This document shows positions 16,142-26,852 of a stretch of 64,000 nucleotides of DNA, one piece after another. The notes below the pieces were generated by a model. That model searched no databases. It was given only the letters and a program-made list of their open reading frames with translations, and had not been told where the DNA came from. Source of the DNA: Planctomycetota bacterium. GTDB taxonomy: Bacteria; Planctomycetota; JAJSAM01; JAJVHW01. Position numbers and translations under genes: made by a program. The stretch is from positions 1 to 64,000 of the forward strand of contig JAJFFG010000050.1 in assembly GCA_021776825.1 (NCBI GenBank), written 5' to 3'. Every line of letters starts with the position of its first letter. The first letter of the stretch is position 1.

Positions 16142-17715
16142 CGTTCGCCGCGCCGGCGTGGCTGGTCTTGCTCGCCGCCGTGCCGCTGCTCTGGTGGTTG
16201 CACCGCCGCCTTCGTCGTCCGCGCGAAGTCGTCGTGGCGAGCATCGCGCCGTTTCGCGGCGACGTCGAGGTGTCGTCGTCGGCAGCGCCGTCGCGTCCGT
16301 GGGACGTGGAGCTGTGGCTCGTGCTTGGTGCGGCGGCGTTGCTGGCGCTCGCGGCCGCGGCGCCGGAGCTTGGGGGGAGCGACACGCCCGAGCTGCGCGT
16401 CGTGGGTGACGTCTCATGGTCCATGAGAGTGCGCAACGGCACGTCGTCGACGGCGCGTGAGTTGGCGGCAGCGGTCAAGGCGCTCGATGCGTCGGCGACC
16501 CTCGTCGCGATCGATTTATTGGAGCCACATTCCGCCGGGACCGGCGTGGCGCGATGGTACGCGCCGGGCAGCAACGCGACTTACTTCGTGCCGGATAGCG
16601 GTATGGAACCGCCCAGGGGGCCCGCCCTCCGCGACGGACTCCCCGGCTCCCTGGTGCCGCACCTGACTCCGGACTCCGGGCCGATCGTGCTGCTCACGGA
16701 TCGCGAACTGGACCTCGGTCCCGACGTCCTCGTCGTCCGACCGTCGGACGAACCGGACGGGGTCGTCGCGATCGTCGGAGTCGTCCTGGAGGACGACGAG
16801 CTCGTCGTGTCCCTGCGACGTGATGGCGACGTTCCGGCGAGCGGGAGGCGCGTCTCGATCTACGGTCGCGGTCGCTTGCTCAAGCGCGACGTCGACTTCG
16901 CCGGCGAGAGTGCGATCGTCCGTCTACCGATCACCCTTCCCGAGTCCGCTTCGTCGGTAGCGAACGCGGTCAGACTGACCCTGAGCGTCTCGAGCGGTCC
17001 GGCGGTGTTCCTGCAGGTGTGCCGTCCGGTCCGACGCATCCAGCTCGACGGCCCGACGACGCGCGACGTGCTCGGCGATGTGCTCGTCGCGGTCGGCGCC
17101 GAGCTCGTGACCTCTGAGCCGAGCGCTGTCGTCGCGTACGGTGTGGGCCCGAGGCACGACCGCCGGATCCCATCTCTGATCGTCGCAGCGAACCTCGATC
17201 TCCCGGCACGAGAGGTCGACGTCGCGTCGCTGCGCGGCGAGGGGTTGCTCGCGGACTTCCGACCGGCGGCGGACGCGGTGCTCTTCGCACGCGGCTCGCT
17301 GGACGGAGGACATCCCGTGCTTCTGCGGGATCGACACGGACCTCTCGTGGCTCACATGGGTTCGGATGTCGCGACGGCGCTCGATCCGGCAGCCCTCGGC
17401 TCGACCTGGACGGAGGACCCGTCGTACCCGGTGTTCTTCGCCGCAGCGCTCGAGACGCTCAGCGGTCGAACGGGGATCGTGACGGCCCTCGGGATCGTCC
17501 CCCCGGACGAGGTGCGTCTTCCCCGCGGCGGCGACCGCACGCTCGACTCCGCGAAACTGGCCGACATCCTGCGTCGATCTCGCGGCACCGGAACTGGGAT
17601 CGCGCTCGCGACTCCCCTGAGCGTCATCGCCGCAGCGCTGCTCCTCGTGCTGGCGCTCCGGACGGGTCGACCTCGGTTTTCGATGCCTCGCAGGGGCCGT
17701 GTGGCGGCACGATAG
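16138..17715 (+). CDS. BatA-like membrane protein with vWA-type domain
   Basis: 525 residues. The N-terminus FAAPAWLVLLAAVPLLWWLHR matches the BatA/aerotolerance N-terminal membrane domain; a second helix lies at about 60-78 and a third near the C-terminus (about 487-507). Between them lies a vWA-like segment beginning VVGDVSWSMRV, in which the MIDAS motif is altered. GTG 16138 overlaps the DUF58 stop. It is probably a membrane partner of DUF58 and MoxR. Confidence 0.8.
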   Translation: MTFAAPAWLVLLAAVPLLWWLHRRLRRPREVVVASIAPFRGDVEVSSSAAPSRPWDVELWLVLGAAALLALAAAAPELGGSDTPELRVVGDVSWSMRVRNGTSSTARELAAAVKALDASATLVAIDLLEPHSAGTGVARWYAPGSNATYFVPDSGMEPPRGPALRDGLPGSLVPHLTPDSGPIVLLTDRELDLGPDVLVVRPSDEPDGVVAIVGVVLEDDELVVSLRRDGDVPASGRRVSIYGRGRLLKRDVDFAGESAIVRLPITLPESASSVANAVRLTLSVSSGPAVFLQVCRPVRRIQLDGPTTRDVLGDVLVAVGAELVTSEPSAVVAYGVGPRHDRRIPSLIVAANLDLPAREVDVASLRGEGLLADFRPAADAVLFARGSLDGGHPVLLRDRHGPLVAHMGSDVATALDPAALGSTWTEDPSYPVFFAAALETLSGRTGIVTALGIVPPDEVRLPRGGDRTLDSAKLADILRRSRGTGTGIALATPLSVIAAALLLVLALRTGRPRFSMPRRGRVAAR

Positions 17716-17720
17716 TGCTC

Positions 17721-18308
17721 ATGACGACGGCGCTCGCTGTGTTCCTCGCCATCGCACTGATGGTTCAGATCCTCCTCCTCGTGGGGTTGGTCCTGAACCT
17801 GAACAAACTCCTCCAGCGTGCGACGTCGATTCGCAAGCAGATCCGCGCCGCCGAGGACTCGGGTATGGGCGCCCAGCTCACCGAGGCGATCGCGCAGCTC
17901 GAGAGCATCGCGGTCTCGCTGGATCGCGTCGCCGAGCGGTGCGACGGCATCGACGAGCGCGTGACCGAGATGGCCTCGGGCGGCGGTGCGCGTGGCGGCC
18001 TGGCGCCCGAGGCACTCGAGGAGATGGTCAGCGCCATCGGCAAGCTGCACGAGCCGCTCGATGAGATCCGCGACCTGTTGGGCCGCACGAAGACGGAGCG
18101 CCTGTCGGACGAGATCAAGCGCACGCTCCACAACATGGGCTACGACCGGGTCACCATCAAGACCGACCTCGCCACGATGGACGAGGAGGACGGCAAGGTC
18201 GCAGTCGAGGTTGCACGGGACGGCGTGACGTCGAAGGGCTACGTCGTGGTCCGCGACGCGGGCGTCGTCGACCAGAAGATCTCGAAGCCTTACGAGATGT
18301 TTCCGTAG
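17721..18308 (+). CDS. Membrane-anchored coiled-coil protein
   Basis: 195 residues from ATG 17721; an in-frame GTG at 17715 overlaps the previous stop codon and is equally possible. One N-terminal membrane helix (about residues 3-27), a coiled coil at about 28-85, a Gly-rich hinge, a second helical stretch (about 95-135) and a C-terminal beta domain of about 60 residues (GYDRVTIKTDLATMDEEDGK). No family recognised. Last gene of the operon starting at ispA. Confidence 0.75.
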   Translation: MTTALAVFLAIALMVQILLLVGLVLNLNKLLQRATSIRKQIRAAEDSGMGAQLTEAIAQLESIAVSLDRVAERCDGIDERVTEMASGGGARGGLAPEALEEMVSAIGKLHEPLDEIRDLLGRTKTERLSDEIKRTLHNMGYDRVTIKTDLATMDEEDGKVAVEVARDGVTSKGYVVVRDAGVVDQKISKPYEMFP

Positions 18309-18329
18309 CACGCGTCACGGCGTGGGGTC

Positions 18330-19143
18330 ACGTCGATTGCTCGCGGTTGGTTGGTGACGCGGATCGGGGCATACGGCAATCGCCGCGCCTCCGTTGTTGT
18401 CTGGTGTGTGCTCGGTCTCGTCACGCGTCTCGCTCGGGCCTGCTGTCTCGGTCGAGGACCTCCGCGCACACATTCCCGCGTCACGCTGCTTGCGCTCGGG
18501 CGCAACCAGCGCGCCCCGGGGTGGGGATCCGGGTGGGGGTCGTCTCCTCCCGCCCAACGGGTCCGCTTCGTTGCCGGCGCCGTAGGGGTCCGCCCCCTGG
18601 TCCGCCCCGCCCGCTGGGGTCACTCGCGCGAGGCGGGTCCACTGGCGCTCGGCGCACGACGCTCGTGATGCGGACGGCCATCGGACGACAGCCGTGTTCT
18701 CGGTCCGCGTCGCGCCCCGTGTTCGGATCCGATCCACAGGTCTCGCCACCTCAATCGGGTCGTACGGGCGATCGCGCCCGGACGTCGAGGCGTGACGAGA
18801 TCGACCGATGGCCGTCCGCATGACCACGGTCGTTCGCCGAGCGCCAGCGGCTCCACATCGCGCGAGCAACTCCAGCGGGCGCGGCGGACCAGGGGGCCCG
18901 CCCCTACGGCGCCGTTGCCACAGCGAGGGCGAGGTTGGTCCGTATCCGACCCCGGGGCGGGGAGGTTGCGCGTCAGCGCAAGATCCGGGACGCGGAGGGG
19001 CGAGGCCACGCAAGGGTGCGGCCGACTTGGTGGCTCTCGAGTGAGAGCCCTCGCACCCGCAGAGCCGACCAGCAACAACAGTAGGCGCGGCGATTGCCGC
19101 ATGCCCCGGACGACGTGAGCAACCTAGCGCTCGCAATCGCCGT
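18330..19143. repeat. Large imperfect palindrome, arms of over 300 bp
   Basis: The left arm (about 18330-18690) and right arm (about 18808-19143) are diverged inverted copies. Matching landmarks are GGGGCATACGGCAATCGCCG (left) with GGGGCATGCGGCAATCGCCG (right, complement), and CTGGCGCTCGGCG and GCGGACGGCCATCGG in both arms. The centre is about 18700-18800. The arms belong to the same family as the tandem units at 7391-7751. No gene is convincing inside. It fills almost the whole gap between 18308 and 19146. Confidence 0.8.
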
Positions 19144-19145
19144 GA

Positions 19146-20105
19146 CTACTGCTTCTTCGCCTTCTTGTCCGACTTGTCGCCCTTGTACGCCTTCCCCCGG
19201 AACAGCGTCGACGCGATCTTCTCGTACTCGACGTACTGCTCGGCCGAGAGGAGCGACTGCATCGAGCGGCTCAGGTCACCGCGGATCTTCATGCGGGTCG
19301 GTCCGGCCTCTTGCCGGGTCATCTCGCCCTTGCGCACGGCCATTCCCAACTCGCGCTGAGCGTCGTACGCCTTCTTGAAGGCGGCACTGACGGCGTCGGC
19401 ATCCGCGTCCGCCACACCGAGCGCGTCGATGACGCGCTGGCCGACGCGACGCTTCGCGCGGTCCGTCTGCTTCCCCTTCATGGGCTTGTCACTCGTCGCC
19501 CGGTCTTTGTCCGCTCGCTTCCGCGCTCCGTCTTCGATGCTCGCCGCGAGCTGATTCAGGAACTTGGCTGTGCCGCCCGCGCTGCCCTTGGCTGCGGCGC
19601 GTAGTCGCGGCGCTGCCGGGGGGCCGAGGGCGCGGATGGCGGCCGCCAGGCTGGCCTTCACCGCCGGGTCGCCGTCTGCCGCGTTGCGCGCCAGGCGGCC
19701 GATCAGAGAGTCGAGCCACTCGCCCGCGGCGGGGGAGAGCTTCCCGCGCCCGGGGCGCTTGCCCTTCACGGCGAGTCGGTCCTCCTTCGAGAGTCCGTCG
19801 CCCTTCTTCTTGCGCTTGCGCTTGGCGACGTCCTCTGCCGGCGTGTCGGCGACGGAATCGGCCGGGGCCCGCTCGCCCTTGGTCACGCCATCGACCTGCG
19901 ACTTCGGGTACGCGCGTAGGACACCGTCCGAACGGACCGAGACGAAGCGGTCGTTCTCGGCGACGACCTCGCCCTCGATGCGCCGGCCGTCCTTCAGCAC
20001 GACGACGTCCGGTCCGTTCTCAGCGGCGATAGCAGACGCGGTGGGTGCGATGAGGAGTCCGACGACGAGAGCCAGGGGAACAAGACGACGAGCGGTGACG
20101 CGCAT
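19146..20105 (-). CDS. Exported Lys/Arg-rich protein
   Basis: 319 residues. A signal peptide (about residues 1-27, ending SAIAA) precedes a short beta segment DVVVLKDGRRIEGEVVAENDRFVSVRSDG, a small barrel-like motif common at the start of planctomycete exported proteins. Then come a Lys/Arg-rich linker, an Ala-rich helical region (about 115-200) and a helical C-terminus ending in a run of Lys. GGAGG lies 7 nt before the ATG. A possible -10 (TAGCCT) lies further upstream. Function unknown. Confidence 0.75.
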   Translation of the reverse strand: MRVTARRLVPLALVVGLLIAPTASAIAAENGPDVVVLKDGRRIEGEVVAENDRFVSVRSDGVLRAYPKSQVDGVTKGERAPADSVADTPAEDVAKRKRKKKGDGLSKEDRLAVKGKRPGRGKLSPAAGEWLDSLIGRLARNAADGDPAVKASLAAAIRALGPPAAPRLRAAAKGSAGGTAKFLNQLAASIEDGARKRADKDRATSDKPMKGKQTDRAKRRVGQRVIDALGVADADADAVSAAFKKAYDAQRELGMAVRKGEMTRQEAGPTRMKIRGDLSRSMQSLLSAEQYVEYEKIASTLFRGKAYKGDKSDKKAKKQ

Positions 20106-20233
20106 GAGGGACCTCCGTGACGAGAACAGGCTACGTCCCCGGAACCCGCGCGAGGCTCCTGAGTTCCGCGTGGATGCATTCGGACTTCAAGTCGAGCCCG
20201 TGCGGTGCCGATACGGACGTACTTGGAGAGACG

Positions 20234-20629
20234 ATGAAGGCAAGCATTCTCGTGGTTGACGACGAGCGCTATGTGCGCGATCTGCTCGAGCGAGTTCTCT
20301 CGCGGAAGGAGTACGTCGTCGAGACCGCCGAAGGCGGTGAAGCCGCCCTGGCGCGGCTCGAGACGCAGCGCTACGACCTCGTCCTCACCGACGTCGTGAT
20401 GCCCGGGATCGATGGCTTCGAGCTGCTCCGGCGCGTGAAGAGCCTCTACCCGACCACGAAGGTGATCGTGCTCACGGGCTATGCCCGCAAGCAGAGCATC
20501 TCGGACTTCCTGCTCTACGGCGCCGACGAGTACCTGTCGAAGCCGTTCCAGGTCCAGGCGCTCCTCGAGGCCGTCGACCGCGCATTCGGCCTTCCGACGG
20601 ACCCCACCCCCGCCCGCCGCACGCACTAG
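20234..20629 (+). CDS. Single-domain response regulator
   Basis: 131-residue stand-alone receiver domain. The acidic pair is D9-D10, the phosphoacceptor D53 (LVLTDVVMPG), with T81 (VIVLTGYA) and K103 (EYLSKPF) all in place, so it should be phosphorylated by a histidine kinase not encoded here. There is no output domain; it probably works by protein contact. ATG 20234 follows GGAGAG; the frame is open upstream but the family start is here. Confidence 0.93.
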   Translation: MKASILVVDDERYVRDLLERVLSRKEYVVETAEGGEAALARLETQRYDLVLTDVVMPGIDGFELLRRVKSLYPTTKVIVLTGYARKQSISDFLLYGADEYLSKPFQVQALLEAVDRAFGLPTDPTPARRTH

Positions 20630-20962
20630 CGTGTGACCGTCGGGCTGTTCAGGACGGGCCATCGGGGCATCGTCCACCGTGGAACTGTCGTCGCGCGACC
20701 CTCGGTCGTGATGACCGGCTCGACGCGGTCCGTGGTGCCGCGCCCGTCCTCCTGAGCGATGCGGCCCGGACGCCGGCGCAGCGCCGCGCGGCGGCTTCAA
20801 GGTCGCGCCGGTGACGCTCTTGCGATGACAACCATGGTTGTCGGCTGGCAACGGTCGTTCCAGGCACGAGGCGTCCGAGCGAGCCGGTCAGGCTCGGATC
20901 GAGCCTGGACACCGAGGCACGTGTCTTGCGAGGAAGTTGCTGGGCAGCGGCATTTACTCTGC

Positions 20963-20990
20963 TTGACGCTTCCCAACCGGCATCTACAAT
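20963..20990 (+). promoter_or_regulatory. Sigma70-type promoter
   Basis: TTGACG (20963-20968) and TACAAT (20985-20990) with a 16-bp spacer, the best -35/-10 pair in the window. Transcription would start near 20998, about 32 nt before ATG 21030, which has GGGAG upstream. The remaining gap 20630-20962 shows nothing I can name. Confidence 0.75.
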
Positions 20991-21029
20991 CCGGTTCGAG
21001 CGGATCTTGTTCATCCTGGGAGACAGTCC

Positions 21030-23237
21030 ATGAACCGCATTGCAGTTGCGGGCAGCGTGGCCCTTGCTTTTGCTGGCGCCCTGAGCGTCGGTCTGGCCCA
21101 TGCGGAGGCCGGAAGCAAGAAGGTGCGTTTCCAGAACGAGAAGGACCTTGTTGTCACCCTCGTGACGCCGACCCTGAATCAGGAGGTCCTGCCGGATCTC
21201 TCGGATCCCGGGTTGAACGGCGTCGTGACGGTGCACTTCTCCGGCCCCGTCCGGAAGCGCGACATCATCGACAACCAGAACTCCTTCAACCGCTTGCGGT
21301 CGAAAGTCGAGTTCTTCGATTCCACGTTCAACCGACTGCCGGGTTTTCCGACGGTGCGCCGCAACCGGTTCATCTTCAACCCGCGCACGACGCAGAACCA
21401 GGGCGTGCTCGCACAGGGTCAGTACACGCTGAACCTGAAGCGCTCGCTGCGGAACCGGCGCGGTCGCCTCCTGAACCAAGGTCAGGAGCACTTCACGACC
21501 ACGTTCTCGGTCGGCACCGACGTCTACGCGCCGGTGCTCCGCAAGATCTCTCCGATCGACGGGCAGACCAACATCGGCCTGCAGCAGCTCGTCATCGCCA
21601 CGTTCAACGAGCCGATCGAGCCCAGCTCCGTCATCTCGAGCATCCGGGTGCAGGACGCGTCGACGAACCCCCCGACCGCCATTCCCGGCGCGGGTGGTGG
21701 CTCGGGCATCACGCTCGATCGCAAGGGCTTCGACGTCGTCTTCACTCCGGACCCGTGCTTCGGCTACCCGCCGCAGACCACCGTCCAGTTCCTGATGCAG
21801 GGCCAGAACGCGGCCGGCTCGGCCTCTCCGGTCACCGACGTGTTCGGCAACGACTTCGTTCGCGACGCCGGCCTGCAGTGGAGCTTCAACGCCGCCACGG
21901 GTGTCTGGGAATCTCCGAACGGCACGTTCGACGATGTCACCGGCGTCTTCCGCACGCAGTTCCAGACCAAGGGCGTCAGGCCACCGCCGCAGGCGCTCGC
22001 GCCTGGTAGCCCGCAGTTCGTCATTCAGCCCTTCGCCGCGCCTTGCAGCGTGCAGGCGTTCTTCGCCCCGTCGTGCTACGCCACGGGCCGCATCTTCATG
22101 TACGCCACGGGCACGGGCATCGGTGAGATCAACCTCACCGGGTTCATCACCCGCTTCAACCAGGGCATCACGGACTTCTCCCAGCTCAGCGTGATCGCCA
22201 ACAGCCCCGTTCGCACCGGTCGCCCGAGCGGCCTGGACACCGACCCGCGTTGGGACCCCACCACGCTGCACACGTTCATCTATCTGGTGGACCAGCGCAC
22301 GGCGACCATCCAGGTCCTCGACTCGCGCAACCTGCAGACTCTCGGTCGCTTTGCTGGCTTCTCCAGCCCTCGCGACGTGAGCGTCTCGACCGACACCGCC
22401 CGTGCCCGTACGACCCTGTTCGTGTCGGACTTCGCGGCAAACAACCTCGTTGGCATCGACCTGCAGGCCATCACGGTGAACTTCGCCGGCCAGCCGGGCG
22501 CGCCTTCGGTGTGTGACGCAATCAGGGACCGGACCAACCGTCGCACGATCATCCCCACGGGCCGCGGCCCGACGGGTGTCTCGGCGGACAGCTACCTGCT
22601 GAGCCGCGTCGTCACGGCCAACACGCTCGACTCCTCGATCACCGTGGTGAACGTGAGCGACAACAGCGTGCGCGGCACGTTCGAGGTTGGCAGCAACCCG
22701 GTCGATCTCGACTGGAGCATCATCGGCTTCGGCGCCATCCGCGCCGCGATGATCGCCAACCAGGGTGGTCTGAACGATCCGGACGGCTCGATCAGCCTGT
22801 ACCTGCAGGCGCCGCCTCTCAGCGGTGGCTTCCTGGGTGCCGGTCAGAACCGTGACGGCATCGAGTCGACCTTCACGGACAACATCAAGAACCCGACCAC
22901 GGTCTGGGGCAACCAGGAGTGGCTCAACCCGTTCTCCGGCAACTCGGTCCCGATCGTCTGGTTCGTCCCGAACACGGGTGGCGACGACATCGCCGAGCTG
23001 CGCCTGAACATCAGCGGTCTCTTCGGTGTGTCGGTTACCCCGAACGCCGTGCAGACGCGCGAGGTCGGCTTCAACCCGACCGGCGCCATGTACGACCCGT
23101 TCTACCCCAACGCGTTCCTGTTCGCTGCCGTGTCCGGCACGGGCCAGTTCGCGGGCATGGACCCGAACCGCCCGGTTCCCCCGACGCTCATCCGCGTCCC
23201 GGGTATCCGCAAGCTGTTCACCTGCTTCACGCACTAG
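21030..23237 (+). CDS. Large secreted protein with Ig-like domains and propeller-like repeats
   Basis: 735 residues with a Sec signal peptide (about 1-25). The first 300 residues contain two bacterial Ig-like (Big_5/SbsA-type) domains: a first from about residue 35 and a second beginning APVLRKISPIDGQTNIGLQQLVIATFNEPI, the typical pattern. From about residue 390 YVTN/beta-propeller-like repeats follow (FIYLVDQRTATIQVLDSRNLQTL; VVTANTLDSSITVVNVSDNS). Probably a surface or periplasmic structural or binding protein. Strong promoter and terminator suggest high expression as a single gene. Codon use is more restricted than in neighbours. Confidence 0.8.
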   Translation: MNRIAVAGSVALAFAGALSVGLAHAEAGSKKVRFQNEKDLVVTLVTPTLNQEVLPDLSDPGLNGVVTVHFSGPVRKRDIIDNQNSFNRLRSKVEFFDSTFNRLPGFPTVRRNRFIFNPRTTQNQGVLAQGQYTLNLKRSLRNRRGRLLNQGQEHFTTTFSVGTDVYAPVLRKISPIDGQTNIGLQQLVIATFNEPIEPSSVISSIRVQDASTNPPTAIPGAGGGSGITLDRKGFDVVFTPDPCFGYPPQTTVQFLMQGQNAAGSASPVTDVFGNDFVRDAGLQWSFNAATGVWESPNGTFDDVTGVFRTQFQTKGVRPPPQALAPGSPQFVIQPFAAPCSVQAFFAPSCYATGRIFMYATGTGIGEINLTGFITRFNQGITDFSQLSVIANSPVRTGRPSGLDTDPRWDPTTLHTFIYLVDQRTATIQVLDSRNLQTLGRFAGFSSPRDVSVSTDTARARTTLFVSDFAANNLVGIDLQAITVNFAGQPGAPSVCDAIRDRTNRRTIIPTGRGPTGVSADSYLLSRVVTANTLDSSITVVNVSDNSVRGTFEVGSNPVDLDWSIIGFGAIRAAMIANQGGLNDPDGSISLYLQAPPLSGGFLGAGQNRDGIESTFTDNIKNPTTVWGNQEWLNPFSGNSVPIVWFVPNTGGDDIAELRLNISGLFGVSVTPNAVQTREVGFNPTGAMYDPFYPNAFLFAAVSGTGQFAGMDPNRPVPPTLIRVPGIRKLFTCFTH

Positions 23238-23257
23238 ACGGAAGCAAACGATCTACG

Positions 23258-23291
23258 AAGAGCGGGAGAGCTTCGGCTCTCCCGCTCTTTC
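23258..23291 (+). terminator. Strong intrinsic terminator-like hairpin
   Basis: A 14-bp perfect stem AAGAGCGGGAGAGC / GCTCTCCCGCTCTT around a TTCG tetraloop, followed by only a short T run. It lies 21 nt after the stop of the surface protein gene. Confidence 0.85.
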
Positions 23292-23525
23292 GATTCCAGG
23301 GCTCCCCCGTTCGCTACGTGGGTCCGACACCGAGCGGTGCCGTAGCGAGCGGCCCAGCGCCGAGGATCGCGGGTCAGCCGTCTGTGTCAGCCGTCTGGGT
23401 CAGCAGGCTGGGCCCGCAGGCCGTGTGTGACGGGCGGCGACCACGGGCGGTTCGGCTACCTGGCACGCCGCGCCAGCACGACAGGCCCGCGCTACGACGG
23501 AGCGATGCTGCGACGGACGCCCGAC

Positions 23526-24533
23526 CTATGCGGCGTCGAGCGACGGCAGGACCGTCGTGAGCACGTCGTCCGCGTCGACGCCGTCGGCCTCGGCCTCGAA
23601 GGAGAGGATCAGACGGTGCCGAAGTGTGGGGAGCGCGACGTCCCGGAGGTCACGCAACGCAGCGTGCGGCCGCCCGTCCATCAGCGCGAGTGACTTTGCG
23701 GCGAGGACCAGCGCGCGCGCCCCGCGGGGCGACGCTCCGTAGCGCACGTAGCGCCGTACGGCGTCGGGTGCGGCAGGGTCATCCGGGCGGGTCGCGGTGA
23801 TCAGGCGTGCCGCACGCTCGAGTAACGCCGGGGGAGCAGCGATCTGCCGCACGAGCGTGCGAATGGCCGAGAGTCGCGCCCCGTCCAGCACCGCTGAGAG
23901 AGCCGCCGACGCTCCGGTGGTCGTGCGTTGCACGATGGCGACAAGTTCGGCGACGTTCGGGGGCGTCACCAGAGCCTTCAGCAGGAAGCGATCCAGCTGC
24001 GCCTCGGGCAGCGGGTAGGTCCCCTCCATCTCGATCGGGTTCTGCGTGGCCAACACGAGGAACGGGTCGGGCAGCGGGCGCGTGGCGCCACCGGCTGTGA
24101 CGTGTCGCTCCTCCATCGCCTCGAGGAGTGCGGATTGCGTCTTCGGCGTCGCACGGTTGATCTCGTCGACCAGCAGAACGTTGGTGAAGACCGGGCCCTC
24201 GGAGAAGTCGAAGCGCGGACCCGAGCCGCTCTCGCTGAGAAGGACGGAGCCAGTGACGTCCGGCGGCATGAGGTCCGGAGTGCATTGCACGCGCCGGAAC
24301 TGCATGTCGAGGGCCGCGGCCAGCGAGCGGACGAGCAGCGTCTTCCCCAGTCCCGGCGCTCCTTCGAGCAGGACGTGCCCGTCTGCGAGCAGGGCGACGA
24401 GCAGGAGTCGAACGACACCGTCTTGGCCGACGATGACGCGACCGAGCTCCTCGCGGACGCGTTGGAGATCACGCTGCGCAGCGGCGATCTGATCCGCCGC
24501 ACCAGCGGCGTCGAGAGTTGGGGGCGAGCTCAC
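23526..24533 (-). CDS. moxR: MoxR-family AAA+ ATPase
   Basis: 335 residues. Walker A GAPGLGKT, Walker B VLLVDEINRA, sensor 1 VLATQNPIEMEGTYPLPEAQLDRF and the C-terminal lid region are intact. MoxR ATPases act as chaperones with DUF58/vWA partners, and such partners are encoded at 15269-17715. Start GTG 24533 is chosen since the upstream extension of the frame runs inside asnS. It begins 31 nt after the asnS stop, so it is probably read from the asnS transcript. Confidence 0.93.
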   Translation of the reverse strand: MSSPPTLDAAGAADQIAAAQRDLQRVREELGRVIVGQDGVVRLLLVALLADGHVLLEGAPGLGKTLLVRSLAAALDMQFRRVQCTPDLMPPDVTGSVLLSESGSGPRFDFSEGPVFTNVLLVDEINRATPKTQSALLEAMEERHVTAGGATRPLPDPFLVLATQNPIEMEGTYPLPEAQLDRFLLKALVTPPNVAELVAIVQRTTTGASAALSAVLDGARLSAIRTLVRQIAAPPALLERAARLITATRPDDPAAPDAVRRYVRYGASPRGARALVLAAKSLALMDGRPHAALRDLRDVALPTLRHRLILSFEAEADGVDADDVLTTVLPSLDAA

Positions 24534-24564
24534 GGCGCCATCGTGGCCGACGTGGCGTTCGCGG

Positions 24565-25878
<1,314 letters not shown>

Positions 25879-26055
25879 GGGATGGCTCCTGGGTCGACGG
25901 CCAATCTACGCGCGTCGGGCGAGGCTGGCGGGTGAAACGCTGAGCGTGTGCGTTCTAGCTCGGATCGATCACGAGGGCGTCGCGAGAACGCGGCGAGGGC
26001 GAGGATCGGCACGGGGTTCACGCCGGTGCGTTTCGGGAACGCACGTCGCACGGTG

Positions 26056-26194
26056 TCCTGGCGGATCCGAGTGCGTGAGATCTTGTTCCCGAGACGCGCG
26101 TGCACCCCCTAGATGCGGTTGGAAAGCGGCGCGGGGGCGGGAGATCGCGTGCTCGGGACCGCCAGGCGTGGCGTCCTCGTGAACGATGTGGGCT
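26056..26194. repeat. 139-bp dispersed repeat, copy 2
   Basis: Partner of 1-139. It lies in the 369-bp gap 25879-26247 between the end of ruvA and the start of asnS, which holds no other recognisable feature apart from the asnS promoter region. The conserved stem-loop is at 26156-26176. Confidence 0.85.
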
Positions 26195-26247
26195 TGATCA
26201 GGAGCGCGGCTACGCCTCGTACGAGCGCATGGACGCACGCGGCGAGA

Positions 26248-26829
26248 TCAGAGCTTCCGCAGCGCGCGTCGGACGATCTCGCCCGGGTCCGCATCGTCGC
26301 CGCCGTCGTCGATCGCGTCGCGTACGGCCTTCTCCGCCGGCGCGCGCGCGAAGCCCAGCGCCTCGAGCGCGAGCACGGCGTCATGCGTGCGGCCCGCCGA
26401 CCCGCCGACTGCGACCGTCGGCGAGAGATCGATGACGCGATCGCGCAACTCGACCACCAGGCGCTCCGACAGGCGTTTCCCGACTCCCTTGATGCGGCGG
26501 AGAGCCGCGGAGTCACCGGTCGAAACGGCGCTGGCGAACTCCTCGGCACGGAGCGAGGACACGATCCCCAGGGCGACCTGCGGTCCCACACCGGACACGC
26601 CACGGAGCAGTTGGAAGAACGAGCGCTCGGCCTCGGTCGCGAAGCCGAACAGCCGATGGGCATCCTCACGGACGACCAGAGTCGTCAGCACGCGGACTTC
26701 CTGGCCGACCTGGGGCAAGCGCTCGTACGTGCTGAGCGGAATCGTCACGCGATATCCCACTCCACCGACGTCGAGGATCGCCTCGGCCGGCGTCTTCCGA
26801 TCCAGGACCCCGCGGAGATGGTGGTACAC
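26248..26829 (-). CDS. ruvA: Holliday junction DNA helicase subunit RuvA
   Basis: 193 residues, usual size. An N-terminal OB domain (HHLRGVLDRKTPAEAILDVGGVGYRV), two helix-hairpin-helix motifs (LRGVSGVGPQVALGI and IKGVGKRLSERLVVELRD) and a C-terminal domain that binds RuvB are recognisable. It targets the RuvB motor to four-way junctions. Start GTG 26829 (VYHHLRG). It lies 23 nt behind the alphaCTD/TPR gene, probably cotranscribed; ruvB and ruvC are not in this window. Confidence 0.95.
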   Translation of the reverse strand: MYHHLRGVLDRKTPAEAILDVGGVGYRVTIPLSTYERLPQVGQEVRVLTTLVVREDAHRLFGFATEAERSFFQLLRGVSGVGPQVALGIVSSLRAEEFASAVSTGDSAALRRIKGVGKRLSERLVVELRDRVIDLSPTVAVGGSAGRTHDAVLALEALGFARAPAEKAVRDAIDDGGDDADPGEIVRRALRKL

Positions 26830-26852
26830 GGCGCTCTGCCGCGTCGCGCCCT

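Noticed and set aside
18347..19118. Several open frames of 60-270 codons within the palindrome
   Set aside because: They are mirrored in both arms and strands, have no start signals and no recognisable protein features.
23340..23440. Short repeats GTCAGCCGTCT as a CRISPR-like array
   Set aside because: Only two or three imperfect copies without regular spacers; simple local duplication in the gap before moxR.
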